DNA from: HGM04593 sp045657945
GTDB lineage: Bacteria; Bacteroidota; Bacteroidia; Bacteroidales; Bacteroidaceae
Assembly (NCBI GenBank): GCA_045657945.1
Contig: JAZOUB010000042.1
Location: forward strand, 17,046-81,045
DNA: 64,000 nt
Reading direction: 5' to 3'
Shown here: one piece after another, positions 52,318 to 61,494 of the stretch
How positions within the stretch are numbered: the stretch's first letter is position 1
How the letters are laid out: every line of letters starts with the position of its first letter
Position numbers and translations under genes: made by a program
The notes under the pieces: model-generated
The model's input: only the letters and a program-made list of their open reading frames with translations
The model's database searches: none
Told to the model about the DNA's origin: nothing

Positions 52318-54819
52318 ATGAAAAGACTACTATTTATACCACTCCTGTTCTGCGCCCTGTTCTGCATGGCGCAGAACAAAGTTTCTGTGTCACCTGCAAA
52401 GCCCATGGACAAGGCCGTGTCGGGGCATTATGCAAGCTGGACCAAAGGAGAACTATCAATATACGGTGGATGCAATTTCAACGAGAACGGAGATAAGGTG
52501 TTCTACCCCAAGGCCTATGGCGCCAGCGTCCAGGTTCCGGGCGGCGTTGTATATCTGGGCGGAATGAATGACGGAGGCTCTATCAGCGAGTGCACATTCA
52601 TCAACGCCAAAACCGCAAAGGACAGCACAATAATTCCTTTGCCCAAGGCACTGGACAACTTTGCTGCCACTTACCACGACGGCTACATATGGGTTGCAGG
52701 AGGAAAAACCCAAAAGGCACCCAACAAAGATGTATACGTCCTGCCCTTCCCTGGCGGAAAGAAATGGACTGTTGCAACAACGTTGCCCGACGAATGCCGT
52801 ATGCAGCCATGCGTAGCAGTACAGAAGACCAGTTCCGGTGAAGCGCTCTTTGTATTTGGAGGATACCAGTCAAATGACGAAGGCCTCACCCCCAAAGTGC
52901 ATACCGATGGTGTATATATCCCAATTGATAAGGATAATAAAGGCCGTGTAGTAGCACATACAAATTGGAAACGTACCTCGCAGACATTGGCATGGGCAGC
53001 CAATGGTGAGCGCAAGCAGTACCTGCAGGCCATTGTAGGTACAACCTGTACCCCCGTAGGCTACAGCCATATAATGTTCTTTGGCGGTGTCAACCACGAC
53101 ATCTTCCTCGCTGCAATCACCGGAGAAGACGAGCAATACATTGGAGAGGAGTACCTGAACCACGAACCCGAGTGGTACAAGTTCCGCAAGGATATACTTA
53201 TCTACAACACCGTTACCGACTCATGGGGTCTCCTGCCAGGAAACAGCCTGCTTGCCCGCGCCGGAGCAAGCCTCACCCCAGAGCCCGATGGCGGCTGGAG
53301 CTACAGCGGAGGCGAGACAAAACCCCGTGTACGCAGCAACGATGTCACACACATTGAGGTGAGCAACGAAAAGGAATTCGGTTGGGCAAACTGGACAGTA
53401 CTTGTTGTCTACCTTGCAGCTATGCTTGGCATGGGATTCTACTTCATGCGCAAGGAGAAAGGCGCCGACGACTTCTTCAAGGGCGGCGGCCGCATCCCCT
53501 GGTGGGCTGCCGGCATCAGTATCTATGCTACCATGCTCTCGGCCATCACCTACATGACAATCCCGGCAAAGGCATACAGTACAGACTGGACCTACTATCC
53601 AATGCTTTGGATGATACTGCTCGTCAGTTTCCCGGTCATCAAGTACTACCTGCCCTACTTCCGCAAACTCAATGTCACCAGTGCATACGAGATACTTGAA
53701 AAACGCTTCAACCTGTTCACACGCATGCTTGCCTCGACGCTCTTCTGCGTATTCATGATTGTGCGCATGGCCATTGTATTGTATCTCCCCTCATTGGCAC
53801 TCACAGCCGTGACAGGAATCGACATCTACACATGCATCGTACTCATGGGCCTCATCACCATCATCTACTGCACCATGGGCGGTGTAACAGCCGTAATATG
53901 GGGCGATGTAGTGCAGGGTGTCATACTTGTATTTGGTGCAATCTTTGCAGTGGTATATCTGGCAGTGGGTACAGAAGGCGGAATCAGTGGTTGCATAGAC
54001 ATTGCATTGGAGAATGACAAACTGCGTCTGTTCGACTTCAGCAACTCATGGTCACAGGCAACCTGGTGGGTAATCATACTTGGTGGACTTGCCAACAACC
54101 TCATCTCCTACACATCGGACCAAACCGTAATACAACGTTACCTCACCACATCGGACGAGAAATCGGCTGGCCGCAGTATTCTTATAAACGGTCTGATGAG
54201 CGTGTTCGTGTCCGTGGCATTCTACATGATTGGTACAGGACTCTTCACATTCTACAAGACCCACCCGGCAGAGCTTGATGTCACCATGCAGCAGTCCGAT
54301 GCCATCTTCCCGTTCTTTATGATGAGCCAAATGCCGGCAGGCGTTGCCGGTGCGCTCATTGCAGCAATTTTCGCAGCAACCATGAGCACCATTTCGAGCA
54401 ACATCAACAGTGTTGCAACTGCATTCTCAATTGACTTCTGGAAGCGCTTCCGTCCATCAACCAGCGACAAGAGCCTCGTTGTCGTTGCCCGTTGGGCATC
54501 GGTTGTGAGCGGAATGGTAGGTCTGTTGCTTGCGCTGTTCATGGCTACATGGGAGATACAGTCGTTCCTTGACTTCTTCAACGAAGCCTTGGGACTCCTC
54601 ACCAGTGGTTTGGGAGGCCTGTTCTTCATTGCCGTGTTCATGAAACGCGTCAAAGGATTTGCCGCACTAACCGGTTTTATTGTAGGTGAGTTTGTTGTAT
54701 TCTGGATGAGCAATAACACCGACGCCAACTTCCTGCTCTTTGGAGCCATAGGCATGGTGGTGAGCATTGTAGTAGCATGGATGCTCTCGATAGGCTCATA
54801 CCTCAAGAGCAGCAAGTGA
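52318..54819 (+). CDS. Kelch mutarotase / sodium:solute symporter fusion (sialic acid transport)
   Basis: 833 residues. A signal peptide (residues 1-19) leads into a periplasmic Kelch beta-propeller (about 25-345) with repeats such as YGASVQVPGGVVYLGGMND and DGYIWVAGG. This corresponds to the cyclically permuted relatives of the E. coli sialic acid mutarotase NanM. From about residue 356 a 13-14-helix SLC5/SSS symporter follows: GMGFYFMRKEKGADDFFKGGGRIPWWAAGIS, YPMLWMILLVSFPVIKYYLP, SYTSDQTVIQRYLTT and FAATMSTISSNINSVATAFSIDFWKRF. The layout would let the propeller deliver the transported anomer to the permease. Third gene of the nan operon. Substrate inferred from operon and domain. Confidence 0.9.
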   Translation: MKRLLFIPLLFCALFCMAQNKVSVSPAKPMDKAVSGHYASWTKGELSIYGGCNFNENGDKVFYPKAYGASVQVPGGVVYLGGMNDGGSISECTFINAKTAKDSTIIPLPKALDNFAATYHDGYIWVAGGKTQKAPNKDVYVLPFPGGKKWTVATTLPDECRMQPCVAVQKTSSGEALFVFGGYQSNDEGLTPKVHTDGVYIPIDKDNKGRVVAHTNWKRTSQTLAWAANGERKQYLQAIVGTTCTPVGYSHIMFFGGVNHDIFLAAITGEDEQYIGEEYLNHEPEWYKFRKDILIYNTVTDSWGLLPGNSLLARAGASLTPEPDGGWSYSGGETKPRVRSNDVTHIEVSNEKEFGWANWTVLVVYLAAMLGMGFYFMRKEKGADDFFKGGGRIPWWAAGISIYATMLSAITYMTIPAKAYSTDWTYYPMLWMILLVSFPVIKYYLPYFRKLNVTSAYEILEKRFNLFTRMLASTLFCVFMIVRMAIVLYLPSLALTAVTGIDIYTCIVLMGLITIIYCTMGGVTAVIWGDVVQGVILVFGAIFAVVYLAVGTEGGISGCIDIALENDKLRLFDFSNSWSQATWWVIILGGLANNLISYTSDQTVIQRYLTTSDEKSAGRSILINGLMSVFVSVAFYMIGTGLFTFYKTHPAELDVTMQQSDAIFPFFMMSQMPAGVAGALIAAIFAATMSTISSNINSVATAFSIDFWKRFRPSTSDKSLVVVARWASVVSGMVGLLLALFMATWEIQSFLDFFNEALGLLTSGLGGLFFIAVFMKRVKGFAALTGFIVGEFVVFWMSNNTDANFLLFGAIGMVVSIVVAWMLSIGSYLKSSK

Positions 54820-54919
54820 AAAACCGATTCATGACAAATAACGTAACTTCGTTATAAAACCAGACAATAATCCAATAATGGAAAACCTATTTGCACATCC
54901 ATTATAATAAAGAAACGCA

Positions 54920-57007
54920 ATGAAAAAAATCATTCTTGCATTATTATTGGCATTGCCGATTTTTAGCACAGCGCAGGAGAAGATAAAGGTTGCCTGCATT
55001 GGCAATAGCGTAACATACGGATACGGACACAAGAGCCCGGGAGAGACATCCTACCCCACGCAGCTACAACAGTTGCTTGGCAAGGAGTACGAAGTACGCA
55101 ACTTCGGCCATTCGGGTGCAACCCTTTTGAGCAAGGGACACCGCCCATACATAAACCTGCCGGAGTACACAGCTGCGCTTGAATTCGCACCCGACATTGC
55201 TATCATCCATCTGGGACTCAACGACACCGACCCACGCAACTGGCCAAACTACCGCGATGAATTCTATGGCGACTACATGAACATCATAAATGCCTTGCGC
55301 GAAAGTAACCCCGAAGTTGACATCTATGTATGCCGCATGACTCCTATTTTCCATTGGCACCGCCGCTTCAAGAGCGGAACACGCGACTGGTACTGGCAGA
55401 TTCAGTCTGTCATTGAAGACATTGCGGAATATGGCAATATAGAGCTCATTGACCTGAGCCGCCACCTCTACAACCGCCCCGACCTGATGCCCGACGCACT
55501 GCACCCCAATTCCCAGGGAGCCGGAATCATCGCCAAGCAGGTCCACTCAGCTATCACCGACAATTACGGCGGTTTGTCGTTGCCGGCAATCTACAGCGAC
55601 AATATGGTAATCCAGCGAGGCAAACCATTTGTTGTAAAGGGAACAGCAAACACCGGCGATGAGATTACCGTGAAGCTTGGCAAGAAAAAAGTGAAAGCGA
55701 TTGCTGACGAGCAAGGAGAATGGGAAGCTACATTCGCTCCCATGCAGGCAGACGGCAAGGAGTACACGATGACCATAAAATGTAGCAAGCAGGAAATCAC
55801 CTACAAGAACATCGTTGTCGGCGAGGTTTGGCTCTGTTCGGGACAATCAAACATGGCATTCATGGTAAAGGAATCATCGCACATCCAGCAGAGCCTTGCC
55901 AATGTCGAAGGCAAGGACATCCGCCTCTATGACATGAAACCACGCGTGCTCACAAATAACATTGAGTGGGATTCCATTGACCTTGTAAAACTCAACAACC
56001 ACGACTATTATCTGCCCACCACATGGCAGTTGCAGAGCGCACAGAGCGTAAACGATTTTTCGGCAATTGCCTACCACTTTGGTGCAATGCTGGCCGATTC
56101 GCTTGGTGTTCCTGTGGGACTGATATGCAATGCTGTTGGCGGTGCACCTGCCGAAGCATACATAGACCGCAAGACACTTGAGTTCCACCCGGTGCTTGTT
56201 GACATATTATATAATTGGAAAGAGAATGACATGATACAGGACTGGTGCCGTGGCCGTGCAAAGAAGAACATTGCCAAGAGCAACAATAACCTGCAGCGCC
56301 ACCCATATGAGCCATGCTACCTTTACGAAAACGGTATCATGCCAATTGCGCACTACCCTATCAAGGGAGCAATCTGGTATCAGGGAGAATCGAATGCGCA
56401 CAATGTAGAACTGCACGAAGTTATATTCCCCACCCTTGTGGACTCATGGCGCAGGACATGGAACGATGCCGAGATGCCGTTCTACTTTGTTCAGCTATCA
56501 AGCATAAACCGCCCGTCATGGCCACATTTCCGCGACTCACAGCGCCGCTTGGCAGCAGAAATCCCCAATTGTGACTTTGCAGTATCGAGCGACAAGGGCG
56601 ACCCTTGGGATGTTCACCCAAAGGAAAAAGCACCCGTTGGTCAGCGTCTTGCACGTCTCGCGTTGAACCAGACATACGGCATGCACCATGTAGCACAGCA
56701 CGGTCCGACACCTGTAAGTGCAAAGGCGGTGAACGACAAGATTGTAATTGAGTTCAGCGATGCCATAGAATTAAATACAAACGATGGCAAACCGTTGCGC
56801 GGACTGGAAGTTGGCGGCACAGTTGGAACAATGAATGCCGTGCCAAGCGAAAACATCAAGTTCAATGGCAATACCATTGTCATTGAAGGTTATGAAAATG
56901 TACACCGCGTGCGCTATGCATGGAAACCGTATACCGATGCCAACCTGGTAAACGAAACCGGGCTCCCGGCAAGTACATTTGAGATTGAAATAAGCCACCG
57001 CAGATAA
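54920..57007 (+). CDS. nanS: Two-domain sialate O-acetylesterase
   Basis: Removes O-acetyl groups from sialic acids so sialidase and lyase can act; exported (signal peptide ends STAQ). 695 residues. The N-terminal SGNH hydrolase has Ser30 in GNSVTYG, GLND at 99-102, and the Asp192/His195 pair in DALHPN. The second, SASA/DUF303 domain has its nucleophile Ser310 in LCSGQSN, IWYQGESNA, and HFRDSQRR. The two catalytic domains match the layout reported for Tannerella NanS and Bacteroides EstA. Fourth gene of the cluster, 100 nt after the symporter gene. Confidence 0.92.
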   Translation: MKKIILALLLALPIFSTAQEKIKVACIGNSVTYGYGHKSPGETSYPTQLQQLLGKEYEVRNFGHSGATLLSKGHRPYINLPEYTAALEFAPDIAIIHLGLNDTDPRNWPNYRDEFYGDYMNIINALRESNPEVDIYVCRMTPIFHWHRRFKSGTRDWYWQIQSVIEDIAEYGNIELIDLSRHLYNRPDLMPDALHPNSQGAGIIAKQVHSAITDNYGGLSLPAIYSDNMVIQRGKPFVVKGTANTGDEITVKLGKKKVKAIADEQGEWEATFAPMQADGKEYTMTIKCSKQEITYKNIVVGEVWLCSGQSNMAFMVKESSHIQQSLANVEGKDIRLYDMKPRVLTNNIEWDSIDLVKLNNHDYYLPTTWQLQSAQSVNDFSAIAYHFGAMLADSLGVPVGLICNAVGGAPAEAYIDRKTLEFHPVLVDILYNWKENDMIQDWCRGRAKKNIAKSNNNLQRHPYEPCYLYENGIMPIAHYPIKGAIWYQGESNAHNVELHEVIFPTLVDSWRRTWNDAEMPFYFVQLSSINRPSWPHFRDSQRRLAAEIPNCDFAVSSDKGDPWDVHPKEKAPVGQRLARLALNQTYGMHHVAQHGPTPVSAKAVNDKIVIEFSDAIELNTNDGKPLRGLEVGGTVGTMNAVPSENIKFNGNTIVIEGYENVHRVRYAWKPYTDANLVNETGLPASTFEIEISHRR

Positions 57008-57090
57008 GAGGCAAGAGATAAGGTTAGGCATATAAAAACAATAACGCAACTGGCTGAAACAAAACTTTTTCATACAAAAAATGTATATAG

Positions 57091-57121
57091 TTTTAAATGA
57101 CAATATTTTAGACTAGATTTG
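57091..57121 (+). promoter_or_regulatory. Promoter of gmd-fcl
   Basis: TTTT (57091-57094) and TAGATTTG (57114-57121, exact TAnnTTTG) are separated by 19 nt, 17 nt before the start codon. Confidence 0.5.
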
Positions 57122-57138
57122 CGGATTATAATAAATAC

Positions 57139-58233
57139 ATGATTATGAAGACAGCATTGATTACAGGTATTACCGGGCAAGATGGATCATTCTTGGCCGA
57201 GCTTCTTATAGAAAAAGGTTACGATGTACACGGAACAATTCGCCGTTCATCTGTCGACTATCGTGAACGTATTGCCCACCTTGAGGGACACCCCAATTTT
57301 CACCTGCACTATGCCGACCTTGGCGACTCAATGAGTCTCATTCAAGTTATTGGCAAAGTACGCCCTGATGAGATATACAATCTTGCGGCGCAGAGCCATG
57401 TCCAAGTAAGTTTCGACTCTCCGGAGTTCACTGCAAACATTGATGCCACAGGTGTTTTACGTGTGCTTGAAGCAGTGAGGCTCACCGGTCTTGCCAACAA
57501 ATGCCACATATATCAGGCATCGACCTCTGAGCTTTATGGCAAAGTTGAGGAGGTGCCGCAAAACGAAAACACCCCGTTCCACCCCTACAGCCCATACGCT
57601 GTTGCAAAATTGTATGGCCATTGGATTGTAAAGGAGTATCGCGAGGCGTATAATATGTTCTGCTGTTCAGGAATACTCTTCAACCACGAATCGGAGCGCA
57701 GAGGCGAAACATTCGTAACCCGTAAGATAACTCTTGCTGCAGCACGCATTGCTCAAGGCAAACAGGACAAGTTGTATTTGGGCAACCTTTCTTCTTTACG
57801 CGATTGGGGATATGCAAAGGACTATGTTGAGTGTATGTGGCTGATGTTGCAGAATGACAAACCCGAAGATTTTGTAATTGCCACCGGCGAACAGCATTCT
57901 GTACGCGAATTCTGCTACTATGCATTCAAGCACGTGGGTATTGAACTGGAGTTTATTGGAGAAGATGCCGACGAAAAAGGTATCGACAAGGCTACCGGCA
58001 GAGTCCTTATTGAAGTGTCACCGGATTTTTATCGCCCCACAGATGTCGTAAACCTTTGGGGCGACCCATCCAAGGCACGAAAGATACTTGGTTGGAATCC
58101 GCAAAAGACCACATTTGAGCAACTTATAAAGATTATGGTTGACTCCGATATGGCAAAGGTTGCCATTGAAAAAGCCGGAGATAAAATACGAATGAACTTG
58201 GCCGAGTACCTTGAACGCGGCATTGTGAAATAA
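57139..58233 (+). CDS. gmd: GDP-mannose 4,6-dehydratase
   Basis: Converts GDP-mannose to GDP-4-keto-6-deoxymannose, first step to GDP-L-fucose; cytosolic SDR. 364 residues (a start two codons later at 57145, MKTALITG, is equally plausible). The NADP-binding motif TGITGQDGSFLAE is near the N-terminus, YAVAKLYG supplies the catalytic Tyr-Lys, and FNHESERRGETFVTRKIT is a family signature. Promoter at 57091-57121. fcl follows after 13 nt. Confidence 0.97.
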   Translation: MIMKTALITGITGQDGSFLAELLIEKGYDVHGTIRRSSVDYRERIAHLEGHPNFHLHYADLGDSMSLIQVIGKVRPDEIYNLAAQSHVQVSFDSPEFTANIDATGVLRVLEAVRLTGLANKCHIYQASTSELYGKVEEVPQNENTPFHPYSPYAVAKLYGHWIVKEYREAYNMFCCSGILFNHESERRGETFVTRKITLAAARIAQGKQDKLYLGNLSSLRDWGYAKDYVECMWLMLQNDKPEDFVIATGEQHSVREFCYYAFKHVGIELEFIGEDADEKGIDKATGRVLIEVSPDFYRPTDVVNLWGDPSKARKILGWNPQKTTFEQLIKIMVDSDMAKVAIEKAGDKIRMNLAEYLERGIVK

Positions 58234-58246
58234 AAGCAGACATACA

Positions 58247-59185
58247 ATGATGGAAAAAAGTTCTAAAATTTATGTTGCCGGTCACCGTGGAATGGTCGGT
58301 TCTGCCATCGTACGCGAACTGCAACGCCAAGGCTACACCAATATAATAACCCGCACACACAGCGAACTTGATTTGTGCCGTCAGGAACAGGTCGAGCATT
58401 TCTTTGCAACAGAAAAGCCCGAATATGTATTTCTGGCAGCAGCCAAGGTTGGTGGAATCATTGCCAACCACACAGCTCTTGCCGACTTCATGTACGAGAA
58501 CATGATGCTCGAAATGAATGTCATAAATGCGGCATGGCGCAATGGTTGCAAGAAACTGGAGTTTTTGGGTTCATCATGCATATACCCACGTATGGCGCCA
58601 CAACCTATGAAGGAAAATTGTTTGTTGACTTCAGAACTTGAACCAACCAATGAAGCATATGCTCTTGCAAAAATTTCAGGTCTCAAATACTGCGAATACC
58701 TCAATCGTCAATATCATACAGACTTCATAAGCCTTATGCCGACCAACCTTTACGGACCCAACGACAACTACCACCCCACACATAGCCATGTGCTACCTGC
58801 ACTCATACGCCGTTTTCACGAGGCTAAGTTGAACGGAGCCACAGAAGTTGTCTGTTGGGGCGACGGAACCCCTATGCGTGAATTCCTTTATGTTGACGAC
58901 CTTGCAGACCTGTGCGTTTTCCTGATGAACAACTATAGTGGCAACGAAACAGTGAATGCCGGTACAGGAAAAGAGGTTTCAATTAAAGAGCTGACAAGCC
59001 TGGTAGCCAAAGTTGTCGGGTACGAGGGCGAAATCAAATGGGACACAAGCAAACCGAACGGCACACCACGCAAACTGCTTGATGTATCAAAGAGTAGAGC
59101 ACTCGGCTGGAGATACAAAACGGAACTTGAAGACGGAATAAGACTCGCATACGAAGACTTCCTGACCAATCCTGCAAGAGCATAA
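58247..59185 (+). CDS. fcl: GDP-L-fucose synthase
   Basis: Epimerase-reductase making GDP-L-fucose from the gmd product. 312 residues. Motifs: YVAGHRGMVGSAIVREL (NADP), LAAAKVGGI, FLGSSCIYP, catalytic YALAKISGLKYCE, and MPTNLYGPNDNYHP. Cotranscribed with gmd. GDP-L-fucose probably feeds capsule or protein O-glycosylation, as in Bacteroides. It ends at a perfect 24-bp hairpin. Confidence 0.97.
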   Translation: MMEKSSKIYVAGHRGMVGSAIVRELQRQGYTNIITRTHSELDLCRQEQVEHFFATEKPEYVFLAAAKVGGIIANHTALADFMYENMMLEMNVINAAWRNGCKKLEFLGSSCIYPRMAPQPMKENCLLTSELEPTNEAYALAKISGLKYCEYLNRQYHTDFISLMPTNLYGPNDNYHPTHSHVLPALIRRFHEAKLNGATEVVCWGDGTPMREFLYVDDLADLCVFLMNNYSGNETVNAGTGKEVSIKELTSLVAKVVGYEGEIKWDTSKPNGTPRKLLDVSKSRALGWRYKTELEDGIRLAYEDFLTNPARA

Positions 59186-59192
59186 AGATAAA

Positions 59193-59248
59193 AAGCATAA
59201 GTATAAGGGCTGACAATAGTGATTTTGTCAGCCCTTATACTTATGCTT
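59193..59248. terminator. 24-bp bidirectional hairpin terminator (fcl / GNAT gene)
   Basis: The perfect 24-nt arms 59193-59216 and 59225-59248 with an 8-nt loop lie between convergent genes. The right arm ends at the stop codon of the GNAT gene. Confidence 0.85.
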
Positions 59249-59892
59249 CATTTACTCTTTGGACGATGCATTGCATACAATGTAAGGTTGCCCTGCTTTA
59301 TTTCAACTTCTTCCTTCAGCCGGAAAGAAAAATGTTCATAGAGCCTCACATTCTCGGGCTTTACCGTCTCAAGATAACATCCTTGCCCTGTTGCATCAAG
59401 GTAATGCAGAAGTGCTTCCATCAACGGTTTGCCATAATTTTGCCCCTGTTTGTCAAGGCGAGTGGCAAAAGCAAACAGATAACCATCATCGGCAGCCTTG
59501 TATCGTCTGGCAACCTTTTGCGCCGCGGCATCAAAACGCGACAATCGGATTGAACGTCTCACCCCCACCTTAAAGGACATTTTCAGAACCCTTGCTTTCA
59601 AATAAGAGAGCAAGCCGGGTTCCTTGCTTCTTGGAGGGATATATATCAATACAGAATTTACCTCTTTGCTGTCGGCAATGCAGATTGCATCGGGCAAATT
59701 AAGAACGATGTTGAAAGCCCAAAAGTGGCTCATTTTTCTATGGTCGTACTTTCCGCGACAGGCGTATTTGAACAGATCATATTGACTGAAACCATCGGCA
59801 AGTGTGTCGGCAAAGCGCTCAATATCCCCACTTTGCATCACATAGCAATCCTTGAAGAACGAAGCGTGATTTACATCCATAGAACTCCCCAT
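59248..59892 (-). CDS. GNAT-family N-acetyltransferase
   Basis: 214 residues, cytosolic. The acetyl-CoA region is visible as FAFATRLDKQGQNYGKPLMEALLHYLDATGQGCYLETVKPENVRLYEHFSFRL (motif A and B), typical of GNAT enzymes. The first 100 residues are basic and hydrophobic without a recognised specificity. A start four codons downstream (MDVNHASFF) is possible. The gene follows kbl on the minus strand after a 14-bp hairpin. Acceptor unknown. Confidence 0.8.
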   Translation of the reverse strand: MGSSMDVNHASFFKDCYVMQSGDIERFADTLADGFSQYDLFKYACRGKYDHRKMSHFWAFNIVLNLPDAICIADSKEVNSVLIYIPPRSKEPGLLSYLKARVLKMSFKVGVRRSIRLSRFDAAAQKVARRYKAADDGYLFAFATRLDKQGQNYGKPLMEALLHYLDATGQGCYLETVKPENVRLYEHFSFRLKEEVEIKQGNLTLYAMHRPKSK

Positions 59893-59912
59893 TTAAATAA
59901 CCATTCAGCAAA

Positions 59913-59942
59913 CAGGTTCGGTGCAAGCACCGAACCTGTTAC
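59913..59942 (-). terminator. 14-bp hairpin terminator after kbl
   Basis: The perfect arms 59913-59926 and 59929-59942 around a 2-nt centre lie 22 nt downstream of the kbl stop on the minus strand. The GNAT gene starts 21 nt further on, so it may be transcribed by read-through. Confidence 0.65.
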
Positions 59943-59963
59943 ATATTGTTCAAACTGACTAAA

Positions 59964-61154
59964 TCACTTAATCACTCCTAGTTCCTTACCAACCTTGATG
60001 AAGGCTGCAATTGCCTTGTCAAGGTGCTCCTGCTCGTGAGCTGCAGAGAGCTGTACGCGGATGCGAGCCTCGCCCTTTGGAACAACCGGATAGTAGAAAC
60101 CGGTAACGAAGATACCCTCCTGAGCCATCTTCTGCGCGAACACCTGTGACAATGGAGCATCATAGAGCATAACGGCGCAGATTGCCGACTGTGTAGGTTT
60201 GATGTCAAAACCGGCAGCCAACATCTTGTCACGGAAGTAGTTCACATTGTTCTGCAACTTGGTGTGGAGTTCGTCGCTCTCGGCAAGCATCTTGAACACC
60301 TCAATTGAGGCACCAACCACTGATGGTGGCAATGAGTTAGAGAAGAGATATGGACGTGAACGCTGACGGAGCATGTCGATAATCTCCTTGCGTCCGGTTG
60401 TAAAACCACCCACAGCACCACCGAAAGCCTTGCCAAGTGTACCGGTGAAGATATCAATGCGACCATAGCAGTCGAACTGCTCGGCAACACCATGACCTGT
60501 AGCACCAACAACACCAGCCGAGTGTGACTCGTCGACCATAACAAGCGCGTTGTACTTCTCGGCCAAGTCACAGATCTTGTCCATTGGAGCTACGTTTCCG
60601 TCCATTGAGAATACACCATCGGTAACGATTATGCGATAACGCTGTGCCTGTGCCTCCTGCAAGCAACGCTCAAGGTCGGCCATGTCGGCATTTGCATAAC
60701 GATAGCGTACAGCCTTGCAAAGACGCACACCGTCTATAATTGAAGCGTGGTTCAATGAATCGGAGATAATTGCATCCTCTGCTGTGAACAAAGGCTCGAA
60801 CAAGCCGCCGTTCGCATCGAAGCAAGCAGCATAGAGAATAGTATCCTCGGTCTTGAAATAGTCGGCAATGGCCTTTTCAAGAGTCTTGTGATAATCCTGT
60901 GTTCCGCAGATGAAACGAACCGATGACATACCGAAACCGCGCGCCTCCATTGCCTCCTGTGCTGCCTTCATAAGGCGTGGATTGTTTGACAGGCCAAGAT
61001 AGTTGTTGGCGCAGAAGTTAAGAGCCTTTGAACCATCCTCGAGAGTAATCTCGGCAAACTGCTGTGATGCGATGTTACGCTCTCTTTTGTACAAGCCGGC
61101 AGCATCAATTGCAGCCAATTCATCTTTCAAATGTTGTTGAAATTTACCGTACAT
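59964..61154 (-). CDS. kbl: Glycine C-acetyltransferase (2-amino-3-ketobutyrate CoA ligase)
   Basis: PLP enzyme converting 2-amino-3-ketobutyrate and CoA to glycine and acetyl-CoA. 396 residues, family length. Landmarks: FCANNYLGLSNNP, VRFICGTQDYHKTLEK, the SHSAGVVG loop, and the PLP lysine in GTLGKAFGGAVGGF. It pairs with the divergent threonine dehydrogenase at 61495. A promoter box TACTTTTG lies at 61237-61244. Confidence 0.96.
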   Translation of the reverse strand: MYGKFQQHLKDELAAIDAAGLYKRERNIASQQFAEITLEDGSKALNFCANNYLGLSNNPRLMKAAQEAMEARGFGMSSVRFICGTQDYHKTLEKAIADYFKTEDTILYAACFDANGGLFEPLFTAEDAIISDSLNHASIIDGVRLCKAVRYRYANADMADLERCLQEAQAQRYRIIVTDGVFSMDGNVAPMDKICDLAEKYNALVMVDESHSAGVVGATGHGVAEQFDCYGRIDIFTGTLGKAFGGAVGGFTTGRKEIIDMLRQRSRPYLFSNSLPPSVVGASIEVFKMLAESDELHTKLQNNVNYFRDKMLAAGFDIKPTQSAICAVMLYDAPLSQVFAQKMAQEGIFVTGFYYPVVPKGEARIRVQLSAAHEQEHLDKAIAAFIKVGKELGVIK

Positions 61155-61236
61155 AGCTATTTTGATTTAAATTGATTATTGTCTTGTTTCACAGGATACG
61201 ACGGCTGTGCCTTGACAAATTTTCCCGTTGTATCTA

Positions 61237-61244
61237 CAAAAGTA
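61237..61244 (-). promoter_or_regulatory. -7 promoter box for kbl
   Basis: TACTTTTG on the minus strand, an exact TAnnTTTG match, 83 nt upstream of the kbl start codon. Confidence 0.45.
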
Positions 61245-61414
61245 CATTTTTTGTTTTAAAACACACATCACGGACAGAAAAATATTTCCACATTGATACA
61301 ATAACAGCCCATGACAACCACATCGGTTACATGAAGTTCAATACGTTATGGCAAAACAGGGCAAATCTACCGATTAGACACAAGAAAGTTTTTACAACAT
61401 TTTATTACAAAAAA

Positions 61415-61447
61415 TTTGTACCTAATACAAAAATAGCAGTAACTTTG
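61415..61447 (+). promoter_or_regulatory. Promoter of the threonine dehydrogenase gene
   Basis: TTTG (61415-61418) and TAACTTTG (61440-61447) are separated by 21 nt, a full consensus match, 47 nt before the start codon. Confidence 0.65.
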
Positions 61448-61494
61448 GAAAACAAACAGTGCAGAAAGAAGAATACACAAAATAGTATAGCCTT

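Larger units (their letters stand above)
61155..61494. other. Divergent control region between kbl and tdh
   Basis: 340 bp. It holds the kbl -7 box (61237-61244, minus) and the tdh promoter (61415-61447, plus). I saw no convincing small gene or RNA in the rest. Confidence 0.5.

Noticed and set aside
52390..53380. Galactose oxidase or unrelated Kelch protein
   Set aside because: The operon with lyase, epimerase and esterase and the fusion to a symporter favour a NanM-like mutarotase.
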